Shown here one piece after another: positions 12,863-24,368 of a DNA stretch of 64,000 nt. The DNA is from Cristatella mucedo (Eukaryota; Bryozoa; Phylactolaemata; Cristatellidae): assembly GCA_009760855.2 (NCBI GenBank), contig WPIO01000046.1:3102501-3166500 (forward strand), in the 5' to 3' direction. The notes beneath the pieces were generated by a model, which ran no database searches, was not told the DNA's origin, and saw nothing but the letters and a program-made list of their open reading frames with translations. The position numbers and the translations under genes are program-made. How positions within the stretch are numbered: position 1 is the stretch's first letter; the number at the start of each line of letters is the position of its first letter.

Positions 12863-13141
12863 TTCTGCTTCTGGTGTTGCTGCTGCTGATTCTGCTGCTG
12901 CTGCTTCTTTCTGCTGCTTCTATCTGCTGTTTCTGTCTGCTGTTGCTGCTTCTGTTTGCTGTTGCTGCTTCTGCTGTTTCTGCTGCTGCTGCTTCTTTCT
13001 GCTGCTTCTATATGCTGTTGCTGCTTCTGTTGCTATTGCTTCTTCTTCTGCTTTTATTTGCTGTTGCTGCTTCTGTTGCTATTGCTGCTTCTGCTGTTGC
13101 TACTTCTGCTGCTACTGCTTTTTCTTCTGCTGCTGCTGCGC
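12755..13141. repeat. Imperfect CTG/TTC/TTG trinucleotide array
   Basis: About 385 bp of CTG, TTG, TTC and CTT triplets, in register for long stretches. The plus strand can be read as poly Leu, poly Ala/Ser or poly Cys depending on frame. It lacks any adjoining domain and is called a repeat, not an exon. Confidence 0.85.
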
Positions 13142-13862
13142 TCGAGCAGTTCTCCAGAACTCTTGATTAAGAAATATGGCAATATATGCTAGCCACTGTG
13201 CATCGGGCTGTGACGGTAGCTTAAAATACTTCGGTCATACTCGACTCTTACGGTAGCAGAGAGAAAGGAGCACTAATACGTAGAATTAGGGCATCGCAGC
13301 CACAGCCCCCCCCCCCCGTGGCACTTAGTCACGGTTAACACTATTGGTTATTTTCTTGCCCCTTGCTGCCTCTGCATCTGCTTTAGCGATGTGAGAGCTC
13401 TGAGGCGGCAGCGATTAAGTCTGCTCTGCCAGAGCTGCTTAGCTCAGCTCTGCAGTGTGGCCGCCCATCGCTCGCAGTCACTAGTTTAACTGGTGCGTTC
13501 GTCTGCATTAAATCTCGCTCACAGGGAGCTGGCTCCGAGCTCGGAGCGACCAGAGCGAAGGCAGCAGCCTGTGCAGCGAGCTTGCTTTGCTCTGGCTGAA
13601 CACGAACAGGACTCGTGTGATGACTGAGCTGCCGTGCAGCCCGCGATGACTTCGCTACTGACGCTTCGTCTGATAAAAAGAATCGAGAGAGAATCAATTG
13701 TTGCTGGCTGCAGGCGCGCTAGAGCTCGGTGGAGCTGTTTGTGCGATGTAGCTTCAAAACGCGCTCGACTCAATGCCGACCGCTCGGCGTTTCCAAAGTG
13801 TAGCGAATAGTCAGTCTTTAAGCGGGCCACGTTGAAGTGACGTCGAGTTTCTACTCCAACAC
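13142..13862. other. Unassigned sequence
   Basis: A poly-C run of about 14 bases lies at 13304-13317. The rest looks unique; minus-strand frames at 13383-13697 and 13519-13944 have no recognisable domain, and the latter runs into a SINE. Confidence 0.4.
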
Positions 13863-13863
13863 G

Positions 13864-14000
13864 CCGAGCTGGTTTGGTCCAGCGGTTAAGGTGCTCGCCC
13901 CGACCAAGGTCGGACTGAGGCCGTGGGTTCGGGCCCCGAGGCATATGTGAAGCGCCTGAATAGAGATTAAGTTCTCTTGGGGTGCTATAAAAATGAATTA
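13864..14000 (+). mobile_element. SINE1, complete copy (tRNA-like head, L2-like tail)
   Basis: Head of about 75 bp with an A-box match TGGTCCAGCGG (13875-13885) and a B-box match GGTTCGGGCC (13926-13935). A shared AAGGTCGGACTGAGGCC-type arm between the boxes resembles a class II (Leu/Ser-like) tRNA with a long variable arm. From about 13944 the sequence (GTGAAGCGCCTGAATAGAGA, then TTAAGTTCTCTTGGGGTGCT) is nearly the L2 3' hairpin region. It is followed by a TA microsatellite. Confidence 0.85.
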
Positions 14001-14008
14001 TATATCTA

Positions 14009-14056
<48 letters not shown>
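14001..14056. repeat. (TA)n microsatellite at SINE1 3' end
   Basis: TATCTATC then pure TA to 14054. It sits where the SINE tail would be, so it may have grown from the tail. Confidence 0.9.
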
Positions 14057-14060
<4 letters not shown>

Positions 14061-14212
14061 CTTAAGGTGCTTGTTACGCAACAAAATTAGTCATCCTTTC
14101 CGAGGGCGGTCCTTTAGCCTCAAGGCACTTCAGCGACTAGTACGCACGCGATTAATCGCTAGTTCAGTCTGCTGCCGAGGAAAGCATCTATCAAAGCCTT
14201 GTTCTTGTGATA

Positions 14213-15118
14213 ACAGTAATAATAATAGCGACAATAATAATAATGATACATTTTTATATATTAATAACAATAATAAAAATAATGCACTTGATAAAGCGAA
14301 ATCAGAGAGCTCAATCTCTCTCTAGGTGTTTTACATTTGCTGCAAAGTGAAGTGCAATTGAATGGTGAGTAGTATCATGCTTGATAAACAAACAAAATGA
14401 GTAACATGATTAGGGGTGACATGCACAGGGTCAGCATGCAAATGTGGTTAGTGGCAGCATGCACAGTGTCAGCACGCATAAGCACATCAAGGACGAATCA
14501 CAGGGACCCACTAAATGCTGTCCTAAATAGGTGTGTTTTTAAGTTCTTTTTGATTGTGGTCAGGTCAGGGACGTTCTGACGCAGGTCGGGAGGGAGTTCC
14601 AGGCTTTGGGAGCGTACGAACTAAATGCATGGTCTCCAAAGGATTTGAGGTTTGTACGAGGTATTTGTAGACTGCTGGATTCCGAAAAGCAGGTGGTACG
14701 ATGCTTGGCCTGGTGGGGTAGTATATCTGACAGATAGGCTGGAGCCAAAGAATGTAGGGACCTAAAAGTGAGTGACATTACCTTGAAGTCAATCCGTTGC
14801 TTGACTGGTAGCCAGTGCAGGTCGGCGAGAAGTGGAGTAATGTGGCAACTGCGACGCTCACGACTGACAAGTCTAGCTGCCGAGTTTTGCACCAGCTGCA
14901 ATCACCTGATCGCACATACTGGTAGGCCATTAAGAAGTGAGTTGCAGAAGTCGAGACGGGATGTCACGAATGCATGGACCAACTTGGACGTGGTATCTTT
15001 ATCTAAGCAAGCCCGAATTTTAGCAATGTTAGGAAGCTGAAAATAGGCAGACTTGACTGTGGAGCTGATGTGGTGGTCTAACGAGAGGTCGCTTTGGAAC
15101 ATGACAACTAGATTTCAA
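14213..15118 (-). pseudogene. L2-like element, 5'-truncated, young subfamily
   Basis: Minus-strand copy. The AAT tail starts at 14213 and the hairpin at about 14287-14330. The 3' UTR boxes precede a C-terminal RT region: HAFVTSRLDFCNSLL near 14940, then RLVSRERRSCHITPL and ADLHWLPVKQRI in the frame 14560-14901. Almost every base agrees by eye with the copies at 23615 and 35745, so it belongs to the youngest set here. It is truncated inside the RT domain near FQSDLSLDHHISS and is broken by a frameshift or stop between its two ORFs. Confidence 0.9.
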
Positions 15119-17194
15119 GATTAGATTAGATTTCGATAATAATAACAGTGGTAGATTTGGCCCTCAGCGACCTTAATGTCTTACTAGGAAATTTAAATAT
15201 CTTGTAAATTAAGCATTATTTAATATATGCCTTTTTTTCTTCAAGCACTTTTATGTTTCAAACGGGTGCACATAGTTTGCATGCTGTGACTGACCGAAAT
15301 AAAAACGACCAGATTACGTCCCGTGGAGATCGCACGTTCCACCTCCGATCCTTGAATGCAACCCGCCATTTTGCTTCCCGGCTCGAGAACCCACTGGGAG
15401 TTTTACGCTTCACGTAGCGTCCTAGAGGGAATTTCGCCAAAAGTATAGGCACAGTAGAAAGAAAGAAAAATCACGATATCAATTAGCTCAGGCGGACAAA
15501 TTGCAGCCCAAAAAAGTGCGAATCCACTTGAAAAGCGGGCGTCAACCACCGAGACCGCCGCTCAAGCTGCCTTTTCGTCTAAAGGGAAAAGGAGAGAACG
15601 GGGTAGACTCGTTATTCCCTATAATTCCTGACAATTTTTGACCTGCTCGCGAGCGCTGAAAACCAACGTCAAAACGAGCCGCCTGCAGCGCTAGCTGTTG
15701 CAGTTCGCATTGGGATAGCAGAGAAAGCAAACGAAAGCCGGCGTGGAAGGCTCTCCGAGCCACTGCTGGCAGCTAGACTCGGCCGCCTGGCGCGGTTAGC
15801 AGACAAATCCGCGATAAAGCCGAGCTGCCGCATCGTGGCAAGCAGCGTAACTTAAGCCTCCTGGGATAGAAGAGCCTCGACCAATCGAATCGTATCGTTC
15901 GGCGTAAACGCTCAGAGGAAGCCGCTCTCCGGAGAACGACCGCCCGCCGAAGCAGTCGCCCCAGTGGCGAGCGCCTGGGACTCGGTGCTCGTTCGGGCCC
16001 CCTAGATTAAAGAGCTCGCGACTGCCTGTTGGTTTTCGCTTCCACTTGGGTCGCGAGACGAGGAAATGCGGAAGGAAAGCAGGCCTCCAGGCGGGGAGAG
16101 CGCGAAAGCAAGCCACGTGGCTGATGGGAAGGCTTTTTGAAACCGCCACAGTGAGCCTTCGCTGAGCGGCAGTGGCTGGACCCCGAAGCCGGATTGGGGT
16201 GTGAGGATGATTCGATAGCAGCAGCAGCAGCCGACAAGATGGCGATCGGCAGCGACATCAGCGCTGGCGACATGATGTGACGAGATTCATTTCGCACGCC
16301 ACCTAAATAGGGCTTACTCTCCATCCGCGAGATTCGCATACAAAGCTTGAGCGTGCACCCGCAGCGGTCAACAACGACGAGCGCCTTACACCTGAGCCAA
16401 ACCGGAGCGGCCATGTTTCTTCGTTCTGTCAAGCTGCTCTCGGCTATCGAGAATTGACATCGCCGCCGTGTGTAGCACTGTGCAGAGATCTTTGCGTTTG
16501 ATAAGACAAAGTGGTTTCCGTGTTAGATACGCAGGGTCCGTTGGGTTTTCCGCAGATCGGCTTACGTTGTATATCAAAAGCATCTGCATTAACACCTTAG
16601 AGCAAGACGAAGCTCTATAGCCGGGAGAATGAAGCAGGACTGCTGATTACAGCGGGTGTTTCCGAGTCTCCATTAGTGATTTCGTGATGTCTTGAGCGCC
16701 GGATAGTCTGCGGAGTCCTGTGGATTGTGTCTTTCTTTCAGAGCGTGTTACAAGGTCGAGTCTATTATTGGCCCGTGGGTGCCAGTTGAATTCGGTAGAA
16801 GTCTCCGATTAAAAATCACAAGAGAGCCAAGGAAAGTCAAAATCTATGCCGATTCATTCTCAGGTTGTACACTGGTAGCGATCCAGTATAACACATGAAT
16901 GTAATTCGGCTTCCGTTTCGACCTTGTGCAAACGAGAGTGCAGAGTCCGCTTTCGGGAAGTATCGGAGCTCTATTTCCCACGTTAGCTGCTTACCACAAT
17001 GCGCACTCACTCGGGTTGATTTAGTCGCTGCTATAATTGAGAGCTTGTCCTTGCCAAGCACCGTTTTTAGATTTTTACTTGGTCAGCATTATGGTTATAT
17101 GTGTTGGTGCCGTATTGGGAATTTTAGCATATTAAATTTTATTAATAAGTGGTGGCAACTTCTCCAATCCTCCTGAACATATAATACAATTACA
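15119..17194. other. Unassigned 2-kb region
   Basis: Mostly unique-looking sequence of intermediate GC. Minus-strand frames at 15796-16149 and 16007-16432 overlap out of register and contain no recognisable domain. A (CAG)n run lies near 16217. No repeat family was recognised. Confidence 0.4.
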
Positions 17195-17331
17195 ATTGGT
17201 TTTCCCCTGTGGTTAAGGCGCTCGACCCGACTAAGGTCTGACCGAGGTCATGGGCTCGAAGCCCATGTCATATGTGAAGTGCCTGAATAGAGATTAAGTT
17301 CTCAGGACGCTATACAAATTAACTGTACTAT
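17195..17331 (+). mobile_element. SINE1 copy
   Basis: The head contains TGTGGTTAAGGCGCTCGACC and the B-box-like GGGCTCGAAGCCC. The tail GTGAAGTGCCTGAATAGAGA, TTAAGTTCTC, ACGCTATACAAAT follows. Same arrangement as at 13864, with a few changes and one short deletion in the tail stem. Confidence 0.85.
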
Positions 17332-17821
17332 ACGAATGAATTATCTATTGTGAAGAAAAGCTCACGTATTATAGGGAGCCTAAATGCTTACCCTTTTATT
17401 GATGGATTTGCCGATGGTGATGATAAAAATTAAATGGACGACGGTACTTACGATAAAAATAAGTTAGCCCTCATGAACAAAAGTCAGCAAAATGCAGCCC
17501 GAAAGAGGACCTTGTTTTTCAAGTCAGTCAAAATTGGTAACTTCATTGAAATGTCACGTTTCTCTAAAAACTTATCGATTGCTGCTACCTGATCAAACCT
17601 TGGCTAGCTATGAAAATCAAGTCTTCAAGCTGGTGCTTGAGCTTGGAAAAGAACAAGACCGCTGTTCGACGCTTACCTACAAAATTTTGCCGAGTGTCCA
17701 CAGAGAAATGAACTGCTGATCCAGAGGTTCTAATAATGCTCCTTAGTTGGTGCAGCTTGCTCGCCTGGTCTCGAGCGACAAATTAACCTACAGCGGCTGC
17801 CTTGCAATTGCCGTTTGCAAT
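17332..17821. other. Unassigned sequence with one 75-codon open frame
   Basis: The plus-strand frame 17492-17719 has ordinary, non-repetitive amino acid composition and ends in a stop. It resembles no family I know and has no clear splice context. A small exon cannot be excluded. Confidence 0.3.
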
Positions 17822-18484
<663 letters not shown>

Positions 18485-19049
18485 GCTAGCTGGTAGCTGG
18501 TGCTTGGAGCAGACGACGGATACGCAAGAGGCAGACGACGGTTCCCGCCCTTCCTCCTACTTCTACACCTTTCTTCTCGCAGCTTGGACAAAGCAGAGAC
18601 GCCAAAATCATCGCAGCATGCAACAAGTCTATCGACCGACTGAGAATAGACAGCAAGTCTATCTGTAAGTCACTAGCCACTGCCGCCGTCGGAGCGGCTA
18701 GAGCCCGTCGTCCAGAGTGTCAGGCCAGATGGCTCACCGCTCTCTGCTCCCAGTCGCTCAGACCTGGAGACCTAACCGCGACTGTAACCCGTTCATATAT
18801 TGTGGATGCATCTTCAAACGATGTGGATGAGCATGTATTGTGAATGAAAAAGTAGAGAAATAAAGCGACACAGCTCATCTGGCTCTTCTCTGTTTGATAG
18901 CTCTCAGCCGGCTCAATGTGGGTCAGCGTGAAACTTGACTATGCAATTCTTCAAATCACGACAACAGTTTAGGTTGAATAAGACGTACACGTCATTAACC
19001 GACAACCAGATAGTTTGCTCTGCCCACAACTGGAACAGTTTGCTCTGCC
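18485..19049. other. Unassigned sequence upstream of the hAT pseudogene
   Basis: Contains a direct repeat of AGTTTGCTCTGCCCA at about 19012-19026 and 19036-19050. It may include the decayed N-terminal zinc-finger part of the hAT gene, but I cannot recognise it. Confidence 0.35.
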
Positions 19050-20879
19050 CATAATGGCAATTACTTGGGAATTCTTGAACTTACATCAAAATTTGATTCC
19101 TACATGGTGCAGCACGTACAGATGAATGCTAACAACGGAAAAGACACGCTGCACACCACTCAGCCGACGTCTGCAATAAGCTAATTCAGCTGATTGGCCA
19201 GTCAGTTGTCGATCGGATTAAAGCCAAAATTCAGTCTGCAAAGTACTACTCAATCTCATTTGATGTGACGCCTTATGTAACACACCCAGATCAGCTGCCA
19301 GTGATTATTCGTTACATTTTGCCGTCTGGCCCCTCGGAGCGGTTCCTTACATTTCCACATCAGCAAGGTTACAAAGGTAAACAGCTCGCAGATAGCTGGC
19401 TTCAGTTTCTGCACAGCTATGGGATCAATATTGATGATTATTGACGACAGTCGTACGATAGCGCCAGCAGTATGAGCTGCAAATACAGAGGTATGCCGGC
19501 TCGTATATGGCAGGTAAATCCTCACACTGCCTACATACCATGCGCAGGCTATTCCTCAAAGCTCGCTGGACGCAGTGGGCAGCAGGTTGTTGCGCCGATG
19601 CTGTGTATGGTCTTTGACTTTATCAAACGGCTGATCGTGTTTTTTCTGGTTCGACGGCACTCTGGGCTATCCTCAAAGCCATGCTTGAGCAGAATGCAGT
19701 CCGACCAGGCACTAAAGAGACTGTCGGGCACATGGTGGTCAGCCCGATTTGATGCGGCAAATGCTCGGGTGAGCGACTATGATAATAATGTCAAAGTTCT
19801 GGAGGACATTATAGATGACAAGGAGGGTGACCACGAGGCAGATACAAGTCAAGAAGCCGGAGAATTGCATTGTCGAATGCAGTGCCTTGAGACGGGCATA
19901 ATGGCTGCTTTCTCTTAAAACATCCTCGCAAGATTTCAAGCCAGCAGCTTGCCGTTGTAGTCAGCTAATCAAATTTGAATTTTATTGCTGCGATTTATCA
20001 CTCACTACACATGTAGTCCAAAGCCTTCGTGAAAAGCTTAACCACTTGAAGCGCACGGCAAGCACCTGTCAAGTGTAAAAACTATAGGGCTGAACTCAAC
20101 AAGCGGGCACTAAGACGAAATCGTAGAAATGAAAAATTCGGGGAGGACACAGGGACTCAATTGATTTAATTCTTTACTGACACATTTCGTGATCGACAGC
20201 CTTGCCACTGCCTTATCGAAGCGCAAGAAAGCGCATGCCTTATTGGCTCACCAATTTGCTTCCTCGCGATTAATTTAATCATTTTTGCTGCAGAAACTCC
20301 AAAAGATGAAAAACAATTTTTTTTAATTGCCATTCCTCCGTACTAACTCTACAGCCTGAGCTAGCTGAACAGTTAGTGCAATCTAAGGCAGCTCTGAAAA
20401 CAGAGTTCAGAAAGGAAGCATTGCACGCGTCGGAGTCATACGACCTAGAGGAAGATGCGAATGCCGATCCAGATAGTGCTGCAATCTGCAGCACTATCTG
20501 GATTCAGTTGTTTCCCTTCGTCGTCAGTTCATCGGCCTCCACTCGGCACTTTTGCGAGCACAGAGATCGATCTGCGCATTTTCCTCTGCCTCGTGGTGCT
20601 CAACTGCTCATGCGAGCGGTCGTTCAGCTTTAGCTAAAGCTGATTAGGAGATCATCTCGCATCGACGACGACTCAGGTGGTCACGTGTCACTTGATGATA
20701 CCGAGTCACGTGATGATATCGATCGAGAAGTTGAAATTGAGCTGATTAAGAATCATCTCAGATTACAGATGCTGCCCGAGCATCTGAGCATGCTGAGCTG
20801 GTTGAGTATCGTTCAGGACCTTCTGATAGATGTTGATCCTGAGTGCATTATCGGTGACCTTGCATTTACGCATGCTTGA
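19050..20879 (+). pseudogene. hAT-superfamily transposase pseudogene, ZMYM1/DUF4371-like
   Basis: Conceptual translation in shifting frames follows the order of animal hAT transposases annotated as 'zinc finger MYM-type protein 1-like'. A GNYLGILELTSKFD block lies at about 19057. AKYYSISFDVTP and THPDQLPVIIRYI (the catalytic RNase-H start) follow at 19240-19320. A DSASSMS block with GMPARI is near 19460-19505. KRLSGTWWSARFDA is near 19710-19755. An IVDSLATALSKRKKAHALL-like block is near 20195-20240. The C-terminal dimerisation region LRIFLCLVVLNCSCERSFS is at about 20570-20630, and LIKNHLRLQMLPEHLSMLSWLSI at about 20740-20810. Stops (for example TGA near 19442), frameshifts and an insertion of about 100 bp at 20635-20735 make it inactive. 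Terminal inverted repeats were not found. Confidence 0.8.
20467..20503. repeat. 17-bp perfect inverted repeat, 3-bp loop
   Basis: Arm ATCCAGATAGTGCTGCA (20467-20483), spacer ATC, and its exact complement at 20487-20503. It lies in the decayed hAT reading frame, just 5' of the dimerisation region. Confidence 0.95.
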
Positions 20880-21539
20880 ACTTCGACATATTCGTACATA
20901 GCTAACTGTCAGCGGTCACCGTGTGGAATGTGCCACAAGGCGTTGCAAAGATAAAACTTTAGATTTGCAATATGATCATGAAGTGTTTGACAGGCTGACA
21001 AGTGTTTTGTAAATTGTGATGTGGACATATGATTGTCGGCTTTATCGGTCAGTCTGTCAGTAATTGATTTAAGGGGATTTTAGTGATTTTTAGCGTAATG
21101 ATGCCGTGAGTGACTAAAGTGAGGAGTCCTTGACGTGGACAACTGGGCTCACTCGGCCCATCCGGGGCCCCTGCAGGCCGCCAGGTACCAATAGCCTCAC
21201 GCTGGCCTAAGATGAGCTTGCATCCGTTTGTTGATAATGGCGTCCTGCCATCGGTGCGATAGCCATAGCGTAAGTGTCACCTTAAGTCGAGAATTTCGTG
21301 AAGAACGGAAGAATCTCACTTTGAACACGTGACCACCTGAGTCGTCGCTTTGGCGCAGATGACTAAATTCTGACTGTGGATGGGGCGACAAACAGTGCCA
21401 GAATTGCTAGACTAAGCCGAAAGCACAAACCCTATCCTAATGGTGCTTATTGCTTGCAGCACGCGTGCCTTACGTGCCCGCACCTATTTAGGCAACACTG
21501 GCATACTGCCGAAGGGATAGGTGACTGCTTACTGCTCAA
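20880..21539. other. Sequence between hAT and L2 copies, with a 22-bp inverted repeat
   Basis: 21326-21347 is the exact reverse complement of 20665-20686 in the hAT insertion. The rest is unassigned; a frame running into the L2 copy starts at 21376. Confidence 0.5.
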
Positions 21540-23565
21540 AGCTGATTTACACCGGATATCGATCAACCCTCTCCTTAACAGCTCCAAGGTTAGCTCCTTA
21601 CCTAGTGATCCCTGTGATGATCTAGCTGATTTCTTCTCTAGCCTCTTTGTCAACAAGATAGACAAGATCAGGGAGTCTATCACTAAGATGGCAGCGGCCC
21701 CCCTGAAATCCTGTTCCTCAATTCCATGCTGCACCTCAATGTCTACATTCAAGGTCACTAGTGACCTCGCCCTGAAGTTTACATCACTATCAAAGAAGGA
21801 AACTAGTCTTTTGGACCCTATACCCACTGTCATGCTTATACAATGCATTGATCTGCTGCTGCCATGCATAACTAACATCGCAACTATGACTTTAGCCTCA
21901 TTTCATGTGCTAGCACCTTTCAAAAAGGCTGTAGTCAGGCCACTACTTACGAAAGCAATGGTAGATCACGAGAACTTGAGCAACTTCCACCCAGTTTCCC
22001 CTCTATTGTTTCTATTAAAGATACTGAAACGATTCATGGCACGCCAGATGAACTCATATATTGAAACTTCGAACTTTGCTACCGAGTTTCAGTCTGGTTT
22101 ACGAGATAATCACTCCACAGAGTCGGCATTGCTTCGGGTGTATAATGGCCTACTTAGGAATGCAGACTTAGGCAGTTTTCTGTTTGTTTTAGTCGATCTT
22201 TTGGTAGCTTTTGATGATATCGATCGACAAGTCCGTCATGAGCATCTCTCATCTCGCCTGAACAGCAGTGGCACTGCATTGCAATGGCTCAGGTCCTATC
22301 TCAGTGGGAGACTCCACAGTTTTGACGTGAATGGACAAGATCACCCGAGGAAATTCTGAAATATGAGGTACGTCAGGGTTCTCTGTGTGTTCCCATTCTT
22401 TTCACTGTTTATACTTTCCCTCTTGCTGATGTGATTGCCAAGCACAATCTAGGCTTTTACTTCTATGCAGATGACACTTAGTTGTACCTTTGCTTTGATC
22501 CCTCCCATCTCTTAAGCAAGTCGAATTCCCTCAACTCTCATGCTGCATATATTGATCACACCCGCACATGAGGGCAGCAAACTTTCTTAAATCGAATGAT
22601 GATGAAACTATCTCTAACTGGTTATGGGCAAACCAAGTGTGATTTAAACAAATAGGAATCGGTTACTGCTCAGAATCAGCGGCTCTGCCAGCATATCTCC
22701 TGTTGAATCTGCACGAAATCTAGATGTCATGTTCGAAAGTGACCTCTCGTTAGATGAAGACATCAGCTCCACAGTCAAGTCTGCCTACTTTCAGCTGCAT
22801 AAAATTGCTCAAATTTGGGCTTGTTTAAACAGGGATAACATATCTAAATTGGCCCATGCATTTGTAATATCCCGTCTTGACTTATGTAACTTCTTGCTGG
22901 TCTACCGGCAAGTGAAATCTGACGCTCACAGCAGGTGCTCAACTCTGCAGCTGGGCTTGTCTGTCGCGAGCGTTGCAGTCACCACGTCTCAACACTTCTC
23001 GCCGACCTGCACTGGCTCCCAGTCAAGCAACGCATTGACTTCGAGGTTCTGTCACTCACTTTTAGGTCCCTTCATTCTTTGCCTCCAGCCTACCTATCAG
23101 ATCTACTCCTCCACCAGGCTCAGCTTCCGCCTTTCGGAATCTAATTGTTTGCCCTTTTCTTGTAGAAATCCCAAGCCCTTTGAAGAATCCCAAACCCTTT
23201 TGCTTTTAGTTCGTATGCTCCCAAAGCATTGAACTCGCTCCCGACCGTCTCACCGACTGTTTCATGACTCGACCACATTAAAAAACAAGCTAAACATGTA
23301 CACATTTATCACCGAACTTTGTTGGTCCGTGTGATTTGTCCTTAATGTGCTTATGCGCGTTGACACTGTGCAGGCTTCCACTAACCATACTTGTATGCTG
23401 ACCCAGTGCATGTCAGCCCTAAATATACGCTGTTCCAGTTGTTTATTGAGCATGCCACCACTAACCATTCCATCGTGCTTACTTGCAGCAAATGTGAAGT
23501 GCCTCGAAATGGATTGAGTTCTCTGAGGGTGCTACATCAAACGTATTATTATTATTATTATACCC
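21540..23565 (+). pseudogene. L2-like non-LTR retrotransposon, decayed long copy
   Basis: Covers the region before RT (DDLADFFSSLFVNKIDKIRESI near 21615-21680), RT motifs (LLDPIPTVM near 21810, ATEFQSGLRDNHSTESALL near 22080-22135, VLVDLLVAFDDID near 22190-22228, ALQWLRSYLSGR near 22275), a degraded YADD box (YADDT then a stop) near 22465, the VMFESDLSLDEDISS block near 22725, and the C-terminal LHWLPVKQRIDFEVLSL block near 23005-23055. A tail with a GCAGCAAATGTGAAGTGCC box and (ATT)n ends at 23561. A 327-codon frame (21376-22359) survives, but stops and frameshifts interrupt the remainder. Endonuclease is absent. Confidence 0.88.
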
Positions 23566-23614
23566 GTTCCGGGTAAACCAACTGGAGCTGCTGGTCTCCT
23601 AGACCAGGGGGTCC

Positions 23615-24368
23615 TGATTTTGAAATAATAATAATAATAATAATAATTCACTCGATAAAGCGCCCTCAGAGAACCTAATCTCTCTCTAGGCGCTTTACAT
23701 TTGCTGTAAAGTGAAATGCAATTGAATGGTAAGTAAAATCATGCTTGAAAAACAAACGAAATGAATAATATGGTTAGGGGTGACACGCACAGGGTCAGCA
23801 TGCAAATGTGGTTATTGGCAGCATGCACAGTGTCAGCACGCATAAGCACATCAATGACGAATCACAGGGACCCACTAAATGCTGTCCTAAATAGGTGTGT
23901 TTTTAGGTTCCTTTTAAATGTGGTCAGGTCAGGGGATGTTCTGACGCAGGTCGGGAGGGAGGGACAGGCTTTGGGAGCATACGAACTAAATGCACGGTCT
24001 CCAAAGGATTTGAGGTTTGTACGAGGTATTTGTAGACTGCTGGATTCCGAAAAGCAGGTGGTACGATGCTTGGCCTGATGGGGTAGTATATCTGACAGAT
24101 AGGCTGGAGCCATAGAATGAAGGGACCTAAAAGTGAGCGACAAAATCTTGAAGTCAATCCGTTGCTTGACTGGTAGCCAGTGCAGGTCGGCGAGAAGTGG
24201 AGTAATGTGGCAACTGCGACGCTCACGGCAGACAAGTCTAGCTGCCGAGTTTTGCACCAGCTGCAATCGCCTGATCGCAAATGCTGGGAGGCCAGTAAGC
24301 AGTGAGTTGCAGAAGTCGAGACGGGATGTCACGAATGCATGGACCAACTTAGATGTGGTATCTTTATC
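23615..24368 (-). pseudogene. L2-like element, 5'-truncated, young subfamily
   Basis: Minus-strand copy. The (AAT)n tail is at 23622-23647, the hairpin at about 23656-23697, and then the 3' UTR boxes. One open frame (23862-24347) covers the RT C-terminal part: MVHAFVTSRLDFCNSLL, RLVCRERRSCHITPL and LHWLPVKQRIDFKILSL, ending in HLFRTAFSGSL. It is open for 161 codons, nearly identical to the copies at 14213 and 35745, and truncated inside RT after the DKDTTSKL block. Confidence 0.92.

Noticed and set aside
13864-13940. Functional tRNA gene on the plus strand
   Set aside because: The same tRNA-like head recurs at several loci, always followed by the L2-like tail, so it is a SINE promoter region.
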